A stretch of DNA of 36,468 nt, taken from the NCBI GenBank assembly GCA_050249235.1, contig JBFWQW010000018.1:1-36468 (forward strand), in the 5' to 3' direction. Origin of the DNA: JAEKLB01 sp050249235 (lineage in GTDB: Bacteria; Actinomycetota; Acidimicrobiia; Acidimicrobiales; CADCSY01). The notes beneath the pieces were generated by a model. That model saw only the letters and a list, made by a program, of their open reading frames with translations. It was not told the origin of the DNA and ran no database searches. This document shows, piece after piece, positions 6,218-14,410 of the stretch; within the stretch, counting starts at the first letter, position 1, and every line of letters begins with the position of its first letter. The translations under genes and the position numbers were made by a program.

Positions 6218-7075
6218 GTGACCGAGCCGACCATCCAGCTGGGCAAGATCGCCGGGCCCATCGAGACGACCATCGACGGCGACCACGCCGCCGCGTACGC
6301 GCTGGCGACGAACGACCCCAACCCCGCCTACCTGGACGGCGGGATCGTGCCGCCGGTGTTCACGGTGTCGCTGGGGCTGCCCCTGCTGCACGAGGCGAAC
6401 CAGCTCGGCGTGCCGGCCGGCGCGGTGCGGGGGGCGACGGGCGGGGTCCACGGCCAGCACGACCTGCTGCTGCACCGGACGCTGCGGGCCGGCGACTTCG
6501 TGCGGGTGACCGGCACGATGCACGGGGCCTACAACACCAAGGGCGGGGCCATCACCACCGTCCGGATCCTCGTGGCCGGCGAGGACGGCGAGCCCTACGT
6601 CGAGCACCTCTGGTCGTCGTTCCACATCAAGGGCGAGCTCGACGAGGTGGGGCCGCCGCTGGCCGATCACAGCTTCCCCGAGGAGGCCAGGTCGGCCTCG
6701 CTCGGCGCGCTGGTGGTGCCGGTCGAGCGCGACCAGAGCTTCCGCTACGCCGGTTCCTCGACCGATCACGCCCCGATGCACGTCCACGACGAGTCGGCCC
6801 GCCGGGTCGGGTTCCCGAGCAAGTTCATGCAGGGCCTCTGCACCTTCGCCATGTGCAGCCGGGGGGTCGTCCAGCTGGGCGCCGACGGCGATCCCACCCG
6901 CCTGCGCAGGATGGCGGCCCGCTTCGCCTCACCGGTGTTCCCCGGCAACGAGCTCGAGGTGTCGGTCTACGACGCCGGCCGCACCGTCGACGGCGGGCGC
7001 CAGCTCGCCTTCGAGGCGGTGTCGGCCGACAAGATGGTGATCCGCCACGGCCGGGCCGAGCTCCATCCGGCCTGA
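6218..7075 (+). CDS. MaoC-like (R)-specific enoyl-CoA hydratase, double hot-dog
   Basis: A 285-residue protein built as two hot-dog domains. The N-terminal half (about 1-140) is of the MaoC_dehydrat_N type. The C-terminal half has the hydratase signature YAGSSTDHAPMHVHDESA then RRVGFPSKFMQGL, with the catalytic pair Asp183 and His188 present. Such proteins hydrate 2-enoyl-CoA to (R)-3-hydroxyacyl-CoA in fatty acid, sterol or polyhydroxyalkanoate metabolism; the substrate cannot be read from sequence. The frame is open upstream to 6050, but that extension is repeat-derived, while GTG 6218 begins the domain and has a -10 hexamer 8 nt in front. It stands alone, convergent with rsgA. Confidence 0.82.
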   Translation: MTEPTIQLGKIAGPIETTIDGDHAAAYALATNDPNPAYLDGGIVPPVFTVSLGLPLLHEANQLGVPAGAVRGATGGVHGQHDLLLHRTLRAGDFVRVTGTMHGAYNTKGGAITTVRILVAGEDGEPYVEHLWSSFHIKGELDEVGPPLADHSFPEEARSASLGALVVPVERDQSFRYAGSSTDHAPMHVHDESARRVGFPSKFMQGLCTFAMCSRGVVQLGADGDPTRLRRMAARFASPVFPGNELEVSVYDAGRTVDGGRQLAFEAVSADKMVIRHGRAELHPA

Positions 7076-7114
7076 CGCGCCCGACGGCAGAGCCGCCGGC
7101 GGCAGACCCGTCGC

Positions 7115-8200
7115 TCAGCGGGGCTTGCGCTTGTCGTTGTCCCGCACCGACTTCATCACCGCCTTCCACTCCCCCACGCTCGCCCTGCGGACGAGCGGGT
7201 CCGTGCGGCGGACCTCGGCGGCCATCTCCTTCTGCAGCTTCTGGTAGCTGGCCAACCGGGCCGGCGCCAGCGTGCCGCCGGCGACGGCGGCGTTGACGGC
7301 ACAGCCCGGCTCCGAGCCGTGGGCGCAGTCGCGGAACCGGCAGCCGGCGGCCAGCTCGTCGATCTCGGGGAAGGCCTGACCGATGCCCTCGTCACCGGTG
7401 AGGCCGAGGCTGCGCAGGCCGGGCGTGTCGATCAGCACCCCGCCGCCCGGGACGGCCAGGAGCTGGCGGGAGGTGGTGGTGTGCCGGCCCCGGTGGTCGC
7501 CCTCCCGCACCGCGCCGGTGGCGAGCACGTCGGTGCCGATGAGCGCGTTGGCGAGCGTGGACTTGCCCGCACCGGACGGTCCGAGGAGGACGGCGGTGCG
7601 GTCGGGCCGCAGCCCGGCCCGCAGCGCCTCGACGCCGAGCCCGGTCTCGGCGCTCGTCGCCAGCACGTCGACGCCGACCAACCGGTCCCGGAGCTCCTCG
7701 GCCAGCCCGGGCGGGGCCAGGTCCGCCTTGGTGAGGGCGACCAGGGGCCGGGCCCCGCTCTCCCAGCCGATGGCGAGCTCCCGCTCGACGCGCGACGGGC
7801 TCAGGCGGTCCGCCGGGGCGGTGACCACGACCACGTCCACGTCGGCGGCGAGGACCTGCTCGCCGACGCCGGACGGATCGGCCCGGGAGAGGGTCGACCA
7901 GCGGTCCAGGACGGCCCGGATCTCGCCGCCGGCGACGAGAACCCAGTCGCCGACGGCGGGGGGTGACGGCGAGGCGGCCGACTGCAGCAGTCGCTCGCCG
8001 CCGTCGGCCACGGCGACCACGGCCCCGCCCCGCTCCACCCGGACCACCCGCCCGGGCTCGGCGGACGTGGGCGCGGGCGCCCCGTCGTCGCCGACGGGGA
8101 CGTCGCCGCCCACAGCGTCGTCGAGGGCGGCGTTGTAGAGGGCGAGCACGCGCTCGCTCCATCCCAGCGGGACGAGCGCGCCGATGGAAGGGTCAGGCAC
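7115..8200 (-). CDS. rsgA: Small-subunit ribosome biogenesis GTPase RsgA (YjeQ)
   Basis: A 361-residue circularly permuted GTPase that checks late 30S subunit assembly. Motifs appear in the permuted order G4-G1-G3: TKAD (157-160), GPSGAGKS (207-214), DTPG (258-261). The N-terminal OB-type domain (about 48-100) contains VGDWVLV. The C-terminal zinc site is Cys287, Cys292, His294, Cys300. GTG 8200 is used: the message has GAGGAG about 8 nt upstream. The length is normal. It lies downstream of the ABC operon on the same strand with a 182-base gap (8201-8382) that contains GC-rich palindromes (8338-8352 and 8359-8368) but no gene, so it is probably a separate transcript. Confidence 0.93.
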   Translation of the reverse strand: MPDPSIGALVPLGWSERVLALYNAALDDAVGGDVPVGDDGAPAPTSAEPGRVVRVERGGAVVAVADGGERLLQSAASPSPPAVGDWVLVAGGEIRAVLDRWSTLSRADPSGVGEQVLAADVDVVVVTAPADRLSPSRVERELAIGWESGARPLVALTKADLAPPGLAEELRDRLVGVDVLATSAETGLGVEALRAGLRPDRTAVLLGPSGAGKSTLANALIGTDVLATGAVREGDHRGRHTTTSRQLLAVPGGGVLIDTPGLRSLGLTGDEGIGQAFPEIDELAAGCRFRDCAHGSEPGCAVNAAVAGGTLAPARLASYQKLQKEMAAEVRRTDPLVRRASVGEWKAVMKSVRDNDKRKPR

Positions 8201-8382
8201 CGGAGGAGCTCCTCGGGGAGGACCCGCTGCCGGCGATCTCGGTCAGCGGGGAGCAGGAAGCGGACGGAGGACGGGCGCGGCCGTGACGGGCCGTCTGGCA
8301 CCGAAGCCGTCCATGTGCGCCTCCCCTCCCTCGGTCGTCCCGGGTCCCGGGAACCGTAGCCCCGGGGCCGTGAGCAGGGCCG

Positions 8383-9216
8383 TCAGTCGGCCGCGCCCGA
8401 CAGCGACAGCCGCCGGAGCCGCCAGCCGGCGAGGAGCAGGGCGACCACGCCGATGAGGACCAGCCGCACGATCCCCGCCCCGCCCCCGGGCACGCCGCTG
8501 CGCACCAGCGCGCTGGGCGCATCGTCGACGAGGCCGAGGAACACCGCCCTCGCCTCCCAGCCCGGCGAGAGCTGGGCGATGCCGCTCAGGGCCGCCCCGA
8601 GGAGTCGCTCGACGAGGAAGACGAAGGCCAGCGACCACACCGCGGCCCTGCGGGCGACGGAGCCGATGGCGATGAAGACGGCGATGTAGGCGCCGGCGCC
8701 GGCCGCCGTCGCCACCGCCGCCGGCCAAGCCGCCTCGGGCACACCGGCGACGACAGCGCCCAGGGCCGCGGCCGGCACGATCGACACCAGGGCCACGATC
8801 CAGCCACCGAGCCAGCGACCGGCCACGATCGTCCGCAGCGGCGCCGGGGTGAGCCAGGTGAAGTGGAACACCCCCGAGCGGACCTCGGCACCCATCACGG
8901 CATCGCCGATCACCAGGGCGGTGATGGGCAGGGTCAGGCCGAAGATGCCGAGCGACGCCGTCCGGGCGAAGGCCTCGATCCGGGGCGGGTCGAGCTCGTT
9001 GGCGAGGAGGCCGAACAGGACGGCGCCCACGCTCGGGAGCAGGCACCCCAGCCAGCGGCGGGGGCCGACGCAGCTCCGCAGCGTGAACGCCACGACGACC
9101 CCGAAGCGCCACGGCTTCCGACCGCCCCCGCCGGCGGCCCGTCCCGCCGGCGCCCCGGGGGCCGGCGCCCCCTGCGCCGGCGGCGGTCCCTCCCCCACGA
9201 TCGGCGTGTCGGTCAT
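8383..9216 (-). CDS. ABC-2 type transporter permease (second system)
   Basis: A 277-residue membrane protein with about six hydrophobic segments, for example GIFGLTLPITALVIGDAVMG and VALVSIVPAAALGAVVAGV. A soluble Pro/Gly/Ala-rich N-terminus of about 35 residues precedes them. The pattern VMGAEVRSGVFHFTWLTPAP (a cytoplasmic turn before the second segment) is typical of ABC-2 permeases. Its ATG (9214-9216) overlaps the stop of the preceding ATPase gene by 4 nt (ATGA), so the two form one exporter. The substrate is unknown. It is the last gene of the operon. Confidence 0.8.
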   Translation of the reverse strand: MTDTPIVGEGPPPAQGAPAPGAPAGRAAGGGGRKPWRFGVVVAFTLRSCVGPRRWLGCLLPSVGAVLFGLLANELDPPRIEAFARTASLGIFGLTLPITALVIGDAVMGAEVRSGVFHFTWLTPAPLRTIVAGRWLGGWIVALVSIVPAAALGAVVAGVPEAAWPAAVATAAGAGAYIAVFIAIGSVARRAAVWSLAFVFLVERLLGAALSGIAQLSPGWEARAVFLGLVDDAPSALVRSGVPGGGAGIVRLVLIGVVALLLAGWRLRRLSLSGAAD

Positions 9217-10229
9217 CGGGTCAGCTCCCGGAAGAGGCTCTCGAGCGAGTCGTCCAGCGGTCGGACCTCCCGCAGGCGGACCGAGAGCGACCGGGCCAGC
9301 CCGGGCAGGGCGGCGGCCAGCGCCGACGCATGGGTGGTCGAGACGACGATGCTGTCCGGGCGCTCGCCCACCGGCCCGCCGCCCACCCCGAGCAGCGGTG
9401 CGCCCTCGAAGCTCACCCCCGACACCGACGGCAGGCCGACCAGCCCGCCGGCGAGGCGGCGACCGTCGTCGGCCCGGACGAGCACGTGTCGGGGCCGGTC
9501 GTTCATGGCCTCGCGGATGGCCCGCTGGCCGCCGGCGGCGGCCAGGCGACCGTGGACCACCACGATGATGCGGTCGGCCAGGCGCTCGACCTCGTTGAGC
9601 ACGTGCGAGCTGACGATCACCGTGCGGCCTTCGGCCCCGAGCGAGCGGAACAGCCTGATGAGGGCCTGGCGCTGGACCGGGTCGGCGCCGTTCAGCGGCT
9701 CGTCGAGCACGAGCACCGTGGGGTCGACCACCAGGGCGGCGGCGACCTTGGTCCGCTGGCGCATGCCCTTGCTGAACCCGTCGACCCGGCGGTCGGCCAC
9801 CGGGAGCAGGTCCACCCGCTCGAGCGCCCGGTCGGGCGCGGCCCGGTCGGACCGGCCGTGGAGGGAGGCGACGTAGCGCACCAGCTGGCGGGCCGTCAGC
9901 CCCCCGGGCACGGCTTCGTCCTCGGGCACGAGCGCCAGCCGGCGGTACACCTCTCGGTCGGCCCGGGGATCGGCGCCGCCCACCCGGACGGTGCCCTGGT
10001 TCACCGGGATGAGGCCGGTCACCGCCCGCATGAGCGTCGTCTTGCCGGCCCCGTTCGGGCCGAGCAGCCCCGTGACCCCGGGACCGAACGAGCAGCTGAG
10101 CTCGGACAGCGCCACCTTCTGGCCGAACCACACGGACAGGTTGCGCACGTCGACCGTGGCGTCGGCCACGAAGGCCGGGTCGTCGGCGCCGGGCCCCGGC
10201 GGCGGCCCCTGCACCGTCGCCGCCGTCAT
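9213..10229 (-). CDS. ABC transporter ATP-binding protein (second system)
   Basis: A 338-residue nucleotide-binding subunit: Walker A GPNGAGKT (57-64), signature FSKGMRQRTKVAAAL (an SGG variant common in ABC-2 exporters), Walker B VLVLDEP, and an H-loop His in VSSHVLNEVERL. The D-loop reads NGADP rather than the usual GLDP. A C-terminal extension of about 90 residues resembles the accessory domain of ABC-2 exporter ATPases. The ATG at 10229 overlaps the upstream permease stop by 4 nt. It powers one or both flanking permeases (8383-9216 and 10226-11119). Confidence 0.87.
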   Translation of the reverse strand: MTAATVQGPPPGPGADDPAFVADATVDVRNLSVWFGQKVALSELSCSFGPGVTGLLGPNGAGKTTLMRAVTGLIPVNQGTVRVGGADPRADREVYRRLALVPEDEAVPGGLTARQLVRYVASLHGRSDRAAPDRALERVDLLPVADRRVDGFSKGMRQRTKVAAALVVDPTVLVLDEPLNGADPVQRQALIRLFRSLGAEGRTVIVSSHVLNEVERLADRIIVVVHGRLAAAGGQRAIREAMNDRPRHVLVRADDGRRLAGGLVGLPSVSGVSFEGAPLLGVGGGPVGERPDSIVVSTTHASALAAALPGLARSLSVRLREVRPLDDSLESLFRELTR

Positions 10230-11119
10230 CGCTCGGTCCAGCGGTAGCGGCGGTAGAGCACGGTGAGGCCGACGGCCACGACCGCCAGGTAGGCGAACAT
10301 GGCGGCCGGCCCGCCGCCGTCGACGCCGGAGAGCGGCGAGGCCGGGTCGAGCCGGCCGAGGAAGATGAGGTCGCGCAGGTACAGGGGCAGCGTCAGCACG
10401 TTCAGCAGCGCGGCCATCGAGCCCTCGGCCTGGGCCGTCTCGCCCCCGACGAGGATGCCGGACACGATCGACGACACCAGGAACAGCCCGATGAAACCGG
10501 CACCGCCCACGATCCGGCGGCTGGCCAGCGAGGCGACGGCGACGCCGACCACGGCGAAGAAGACGGCCAGCACGGCGCAGGAGGTGGCCACCTTCCAGGT
10601 CACGTCGGCGTTGTCCCGCACGTAGGCGAGCGTGCCGTCGCTCACCAGGGCCTGGCCCACGAAGAGCAGCACCTGGGGCAGGAAGGAGAAGGCGAACAGG
10701 ATCGTCGCCAGCGCGCCCACCTTGGCCAGCACGTAGTCGGCCCCGGTGAGGGGCCGGGCGAAGAGCAGGGGCAGGACCCGTTGGCGCCGGTCCGGGCAGA
10801 CGATGTCGGGCGCGGTGAGCGCCACGAAGACGAGCAGGGCGCTCGAGACGCCGACGTAGTCGCGGTAGGTGATGATCTCGACCCGGTCGCCGAACTGGTT
10901 GCGGGTCAGGTAGGCCACCCCGACGTTGACGACGGCGGGGATGGTGACGATGCCGAGCAGCACGAAGGGCGCCACCTTCTGGCGCCAGCTCCGGCGCAGG
11001 CCCAGGGCCCGGCGCATCGACGCCCGGTAGAGGGCCGCGGTGGCCGCCCCCCGACCGCCCCGGGGACCGTCGTAGGGACGGTAGCCCCGGTCGTAGATGG
11101 CGCCGCCGACCGCGGTCAT
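10226..11119 (-). CDS. ABC-2 type transporter permease (first system)
   Basis: A 297-residue membrane protein with about six hydrophobic stretches, such as VAPFVLLGIVTIPAVVNVGV, AVLAVFFAVVGVAVASLAS and FIGLFLVSSIVSGILVGG. The cytoplasmic motif PDRRQRVLPLLFARPLTGAD is typical of ABC-2 permeases of this class, followed by YVLAKVGALATILF. The N-terminal IYDRGYRPYDGPRGGR is a sequence I associate with actinobacterial exporters of this kind. It is joined on both sides by 4-nt ATGA overlaps. The substrate is unknown. Confidence 0.83.
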   Translation of the reverse strand: MTAVGGAIYDRGYRPYDGPRGGRGAATAALYRASMRRALGLRRSWRQKVAPFVLLGIVTIPAVVNVGVAYLTRNQFGDRVEIITYRDYVGVSSALLVFVALTAPDIVCPDRRQRVLPLLFARPLTGADYVLAKVGALATILFAFSFLPQVLLFVGQALVSDGTLAYVRDNADVTWKVATSCAVLAVFFAVVGVAVASLASRRIVGGAGFIGLFLVSSIVSGILVGGETAQAEGSMAALLNVLTLPLYLRDLIFLGRLDPASPLSGVDGGGPAAMFAYLAVVAVGLTVLYRRYRWTER

Positions 11120-12024
11120 CGGCCGGCCCGCTCGAGGAAGACGTCGTCGAGCGAGGTCGACCGGGCCCCGAGCCGGTAGAGGGGCAGGCCGAGCTCGGCC
11201 ACGGCCTGCACCACCCGTTCCCGGGTCTCCTCGTCGGCGCCGTCGAGCTCGACCAGCCCGGCAACGACGGCCACCTGCAGCCCGTCGGCGGCCAGGCGGG
11301 CCCGCAGCACCTCGGCGGCGGTGGCGTCGCCGACGTCGACCGACAGGGCGCCGGTGGGCTCGAGCAGGGCGGCGGTGGGGCCGGCCACCACCAGGGTGCC
11401 GGCGTCGATCATGAGCACGTGGTCGCAGACCCGCTGCACGTCGTCGAGGAGATGGGTCGACATCAGCACGGAGATGCCGAACGTGCCGAGCCGGGCCACC
11501 AGCTCGAGCATCTCCTCCCGCCCGGCCGGGTCGAGCCCGGCGGTGGGCTCGTCGAGCAGCACCAGCTCGGGGTCGCCGACGAGGGCCTGGGCCAGCTTGG
11601 CCCGCTGGCGCATGCCCGTGGAGAAGCCGCCGATGGGGCGGAACCGGGCCTCGTCGAGGCCGACCAGGTCGAGCACGTCGGACGCCCGCTGCCTGGCTGC
11701 CTTGGCGGGGAGGCCGCCCAGCTCGCCGAAGGTCGCCACCACGTCGGCCGCGCTCTGGTCGAGTGGCAGGCAGTCGTGCTCGGGCATGTAGCCCAACCGG
11801 GCCCGCACCTCGATCGGGTCGTCGGCGACGGGGATGCCGACCACCTCGACGGAGCCGGCCGTGGGCCGGGCCAACCCGAGCAGGATCCGGAACAGGGTGG
11901 TCTTGCCGGCCCCGTTGGCACCGACCACGCCCACCAGGCCGCGGGGCACGACCGCCGTGAGGGCATCCAGGGCGGTGACCGAGCCGTAGCGCTTCGTCAG
12001 GCCGTCGATCCGGAGGAGGGTCAC
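11116..12024 (-). CDS. ABC transporter ATP-binding protein (first system)
   Basis: A 302-residue nucleotide-binding subunit: Walker A GANGAGKT (35-42), signature FSTGMRQRAKLAQAL, Walker B LVLLDEPTAGLDP and an H-loop His in MSTHLLDDVQRV. The C-terminal 80 residues form the usual accessory region of drug- or lipid-exporter ATPases. GTG 12024 is the start; it overlaps the TGA of the thiolase-like gene (GTGA, 12021-12024), with a GGAGGAGG-like stretch read only in the coding direction of the opposite strand, so expression probably relies on coupling to the upstream gene. It pairs with the permease that follows. Confidence 0.88.
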   Translation of the reverse strand: MTLLRIDGLTKRYGSVTALDALTAVVPRGLVGVVGANGAGKTTLFRILLGLARPTAGSVEVVGIPVADDPIEVRARLGYMPEHDCLPLDQSAADVVATFGELGGLPAKAARQRASDVLDLVGLDEARFRPIGGFSTGMRQRAKLAQALVGDPELVLLDEPTAGLDPAGREEMLELVARLGTFGISVLMSTHLLDDVQRVCDHVLMIDAGTLVVAGPTAALLEPTGALSVDVGDATAAEVLRARLAADGLQVAVVAGLVELDGADEETRERVVQAVAELGLPLYRLGARSTSLDDVFLERAGR

Positions 12025-13190
12025 GAGGTCAGCAGGATGCACCCGGCGATCGGGCCGCCGCCGGCCGCCGCCACCGCCACCTCGGCTCCCGGCACCTGGC
12101 GCTCGCCGGCCTGGCCCCGGAGCTGCAGGCAGGCCTCGTGGAGCACCCAGTAGCCGTGCATGCGGCCGGCCGACAGCTGGCCGCCGTAGGTGTTGAGCGG
12201 CAGCTGGCCGCCGGGGCCGATGCGGGTGCCGCCTTCCACGAACGGCCCGGCCTCGCCCTCGCCGCAGAACTCGAGCGCTTCCAGCCAGGCGAAGGTCAGG
12301 AACGTGAAGCCGTCGTACAGCTGGGCCACGTCGACGTCGGTGGGCCGCAGGTCGGTCCGGCCCCAGAGCTCGACGGCGGCGTCGGCCGACGCCATCTTCG
12401 GGTAGTCGGGGCGCTGGTCCCAGCCCCCGAGGCCGGGTGAGCCGCCGATGGCCTCCACCCGCACCGGCGGGTTCGGGCAGTCGGCGGCGTGGTCGGCGGC
12501 GGAGACGACGAGGGCGACCGAGCCGTCGATCGGCACGTCGCAGTCGAGCAGGCCGAACGGCTCGGAGATGGGCCGGGCGGCCAGGTAGTCGTCGAGGGTG
12601 ATGGGGTCGCGGTAGGCGGCGAGCGGGTTGCGGGCGGCGTTGCGCCGGCTCTGCACGGCCAGCCAGCCGAGCTGCTCCTTGGTCGTGCCGTACAGGTGCA
12701 TGTGGCGCCGGGCGTGCATCGAGAGCCAGTTGGTGGCGGCATAGGCGTGGTACGTGAGCAGCGACAGCATCTCGCCCATCTGGGGCGGCACCTCCGCCCC
12801 GGGGGGCAGGGCCGGGAGGGCACCGGCGCCGCCCGGTGCCGGGAGCACCGACCCGCCCATCATCTGCACCGTCCGGTAGACGAGCACGTGCCTGGCCCGG
12901 CCCTCGGCGACGGCCAGGAAGGCCGACATCACGGGCGAGAGCAGGCCCCCGGTGTCGAACCCGCCGCCCTCGTAGCGGACGTCGAGGCCGAAGTGCCGGA
13001 TCACGTCGTCCTGGGGCGTCTCCCCCATCGTCGAGATGCCGTCGATGTCGGCCGGCGTGAGGCCGGCGTCGGCGATGGCCGCCGCGGCCGACTCGGCGGT
13101 GAGCTCGAGGCCGGGGATGCCGGTCTTGCGCCCGATGCGCGAGATGCCGAGGCCGGACACGATCGCCTGCTTCTCCGGGAACACCGTCAT
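12021..13190 (-). CDS. Thiolase-like / non-specific lipid-transfer protein (acyl-CoA lyase-type)
   Basis: A 389-residue thiolase-fold protein of the SCP2-thiolase/lipid-transfer group. It starts with VSGLGISRIGRKTG and contains QLYDGFTFLTFAWLEALEFC and NTYGGQLSAGRMHG near the C-terminus. I see no conserved nucleophilic Cys in the usual place, and Tyr residues occur in both late motifs, a pattern reminiscent of Ltp2-type retro-aldolases, which work with DUF35 partners in steroid side-chain degradation. A DUF35 gene lies divergently at 13358. ATG 13190 is chosen because the thiolase fold begins within ten residues; the open frame extends a further 30 nt. It leads an operon with two ABC exporters, an unusual partnership. 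Confidence 0.78.
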   Translation of the reverse strand: MTVFPEKQAIVSGLGISRIGRKTGIPGLELTAESAAAAIADAGLTPADIDGISTMGETPQDDVIRHFGLDVRYEGGGFDTGGLLSPVMSAFLAVAEGRARHVLVYRTVQMMGGSVLPAPGGAGALPALPPGAEVPPQMGEMLSLLTYHAYAATNWLSMHARRHMHLYGTTKEQLGWLAVQSRRNAARNPLAAYRDPITLDDYLAARPISEPFGLLDCDVPIDGSVALVVSAADHAADCPNPPVRVEAIGGSPGLGGWDQRPDYPKMASADAAVELWGRTDLRPTDVDVAQLYDGFTFLTFAWLEALEFCGEGEAGPFVEGGTRIGPGGQLPLNTYGGQLSAGRMHGYWVLHEACLQLRGQAGERQVPGAEVAVAAAGGGPIAGCILLTS

Positions 13191-13224
13191 GGGCGCTTGC
13201 CCCCGGCCTGCGGCCCACACCGCG

Positions 13225-13260
13225 CCCGTTCGGGTCGCCGAGCGCCCATGACCCGTTCGG
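13225..13260. promoter_or_regulatory. Direct repeat CCCGTTCGG in the divergent thiolase/DUF35 intergenic region
   Basis: CCCGTTCGG occurs at 13225-13233 and again at 13252-13260, start-to-start distance 27 bases. Both lie in the 167-base gap between the divergent starts at 13190 and 13358, where a regulator of both genes could bind. The match is short and the base composition skewed, so this is only a candidate. Confidence 0.25.
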
Positions 13261-13344
13261 CGCAGAGCGCCGGACGACGACCTGTGTTCATGGTTCGCTC
13301 GCGGCGCCCGCTCATGGACCTACCTCGCCTGCCTGCACGTTCCC

Positions 13345-13350
13345 TACAGT
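13345..13350 (+). promoter_or_regulatory. Candidate -10 element for the DUF35 gene
   Basis: TACAGT fits TANNNT and lies 7 nt before the ATG at 13358, which would give a leaderless message. No -35 hexamer is evident at the expected distance. Confidence 0.45.
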
Positions 13351-13357
13351 GCCAGGG

Positions 13358-13789
13358 ATGAGCGTCACCGAGGACCGCAGCGGCGCGGGCGCGGTCCCGC
13401 CCCGCATGCTGCCCCCGCTGACCGACGTCAACCGGGCGTTCTGGACGGGAGGGGCCCGGGGCGAGCTGCTGATCCTGCGCTGTCCCACGTGCCGGCGATG
13501 GGTCCACCCGCCCCGGGCGACCTGCCCGGACGACGGCGGGGCGCTGGCACCCGAGCCCGTGAGCGGGCGGGGCACCGTCTTCTCGTTCACGATCAACCGC
13601 CACGTCTACAACCCGGCCGTCCCGCCGCCCTACGTGATCGCCATCGTCGAGCTCGAGGAGCAGGCCGGCCTGCGGTTCACCACCAACATCGTCGGCTGCG
13701 CCCCCGAGGACGTGACCATGGAGATGCCGGTCGTCGTGGGCTTCGAGGCCCACGGCGAGGTGTTCGTCCCCGTGTTCTCGCCGGCCTGA
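13358..13789 (+). CDS. DUF35 OB-fold, zinc-ribbon acyl-CoA-associated protein
   Basis: A 143-residue protein with the DUF35 layout: an N-terminal helix (FWTGGARGELLILRC), a rubredoxin-like zinc ribbon (Cys42, Cys45, Cys56, with Asp where the fourth Cys is expected, CPDD), and an OB-fold (GRGTVFSFTINRH, PPPYVIAIVELEEQAGLRF). DUF35 proteins bind thiolase-like or MaoC-like partners and acyl-CoA, and are thought to channel or stabilise the complex. The divergent thiolase-like gene at 12021-13190 is the natural partner. ATG 13358 is used because a -10 hexamer sits 7 nt before it. Confidence 0.85.
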   Translation: MSVTEDRSGAGAVPPRMLPPLTDVNRAFWTGGARGELLILRCPTCRRWVHPPRATCPDDGGALAPEPVSGRGTVFSFTINRHVYNPAVPPPYVIAIVELEEQAGLRFTTNIVGCAPEDVTMEMPVVVGFEAHGEVFVPVFSPA

Positions 13790-13834
13790 CACCATCCGGC
13801 GGGCGGGTCGCGGGCCGGGCGCCCGGGCCCCCGC

Positions 13835-13840
13835 TACCGT
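13835..13840 (+). promoter_or_regulatory. Candidate -10 element for rpiB
   Basis: TACCGT fits TANNNT and ends 7 nt before the GTG at 13848. There is no ribosome-binding site between, which suggests a leaderless rpiB transcript. Confidence 0.45.
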
Positions 13841-13847
13841 CCCGGCC

Positions 13848-14297
13848 GTGCGGATCGCCATCGCCTCCGACCACGCCGGCTTCGCCATGAAGGCGCTGGT
13901 CACCGCCCACCTCGCCGGCCGCGGCCACGAGGTGGCCGACCTCGGCACCGACTCCACCGAGCCGGTCGACTACCCGGCCTTCTGCGCGGCCGCGGCCCGG
14001 GCCGTGGTGCGGGGCGACGCCGACCTCGCCGTCGTCATCGGCGGCAGCGGGCAGGGCGAGCAGATCGCGGCCAACAAGGTGCGCGGCGCCCGGGCCGCGC
14101 TCTGCCACGACGTCACGACCGCGCGCCTGGCTCGCTCCCACAACGACGCCAACGTCCTGTCGCTCGGCGGACGCCTGCTCGGCGACGCCCTGGCCCTGGA
14201 CGTGGTCGACGCCTTCCTCGACGGCTCCTTCGAGGGCGGGCGCCACGTCGCCCGGCTCGAGCAGCTGGCGGCCATCGAGCGGGAGGAGTGCGGCTGA
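13848..14297 (+). CDS. rpiB: Ribose-5-phosphate isomerase B
   Basis: A 149-residue enzyme of the LacAB/RpiB family interconverting ribulose-5-phosphate and ribose-5-phosphate in the pentose phosphate pathway. It begins MRIAIASDHAGF, has the active-site loop GGSGQGEQIAANKVRG and SHNDANVLSLGGRLL. The loop has Ser where the E. coli enzyme has its catalytic Cys, and keeps the Glu used as base in the mycobacterial type. GTG 13848 is required by the conserved start. It overlaps the next tiny gene by one base (TGATG). Confidence 0.93.
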   Translation: MRIAIASDHAGFAMKALVTAHLAGRGHEVADLGTDSTEPVDYPAFCAAAARAVVRGDADLAVVIGGSGQGEQIAANKVRGARAALCHDVTTARLARSHNDANVLSLGGRLLGDALALDVVDAFLDGSFEGGRHVARLEQLAAIEREECG

Positions 14298-14410
14298 TGG
14301 GCTTCAACCCCTTCCGCCCCCAGCGCCGCAGCCCGTTCGACTACGTGCTCGTGACCGCCGCCGTGCTCGTCGCCGCCGGGCTCGTGCTCTGGGCCGCCGG
14401 TGCCGTCTGA
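14297..14410 (+). CDS. 37-residue single-span membrane protein
   Basis: ATG 14297 shares its first base with the rpiB stop (TGATG). The product is MGFNPFRPQRRSPFDYVLV followed by a hydrophobic stretch TAAVLVAAGLVLWAAGAV. It has a short basic N-terminus and one predicted transmembrane helix, so the N-terminus is likely cytoplasmic. The coupling to rpiB and the clean basic-then-hydrophobic layout argue for a real gene. I recognise no named family; tiny proteins of this form are frequent beside actinobacterial housekeeping genes. Confidence 0.6.
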   Translation: MGFNPFRPQRRSPFDYVLVTAAVLVAAGLVLWAAGAV

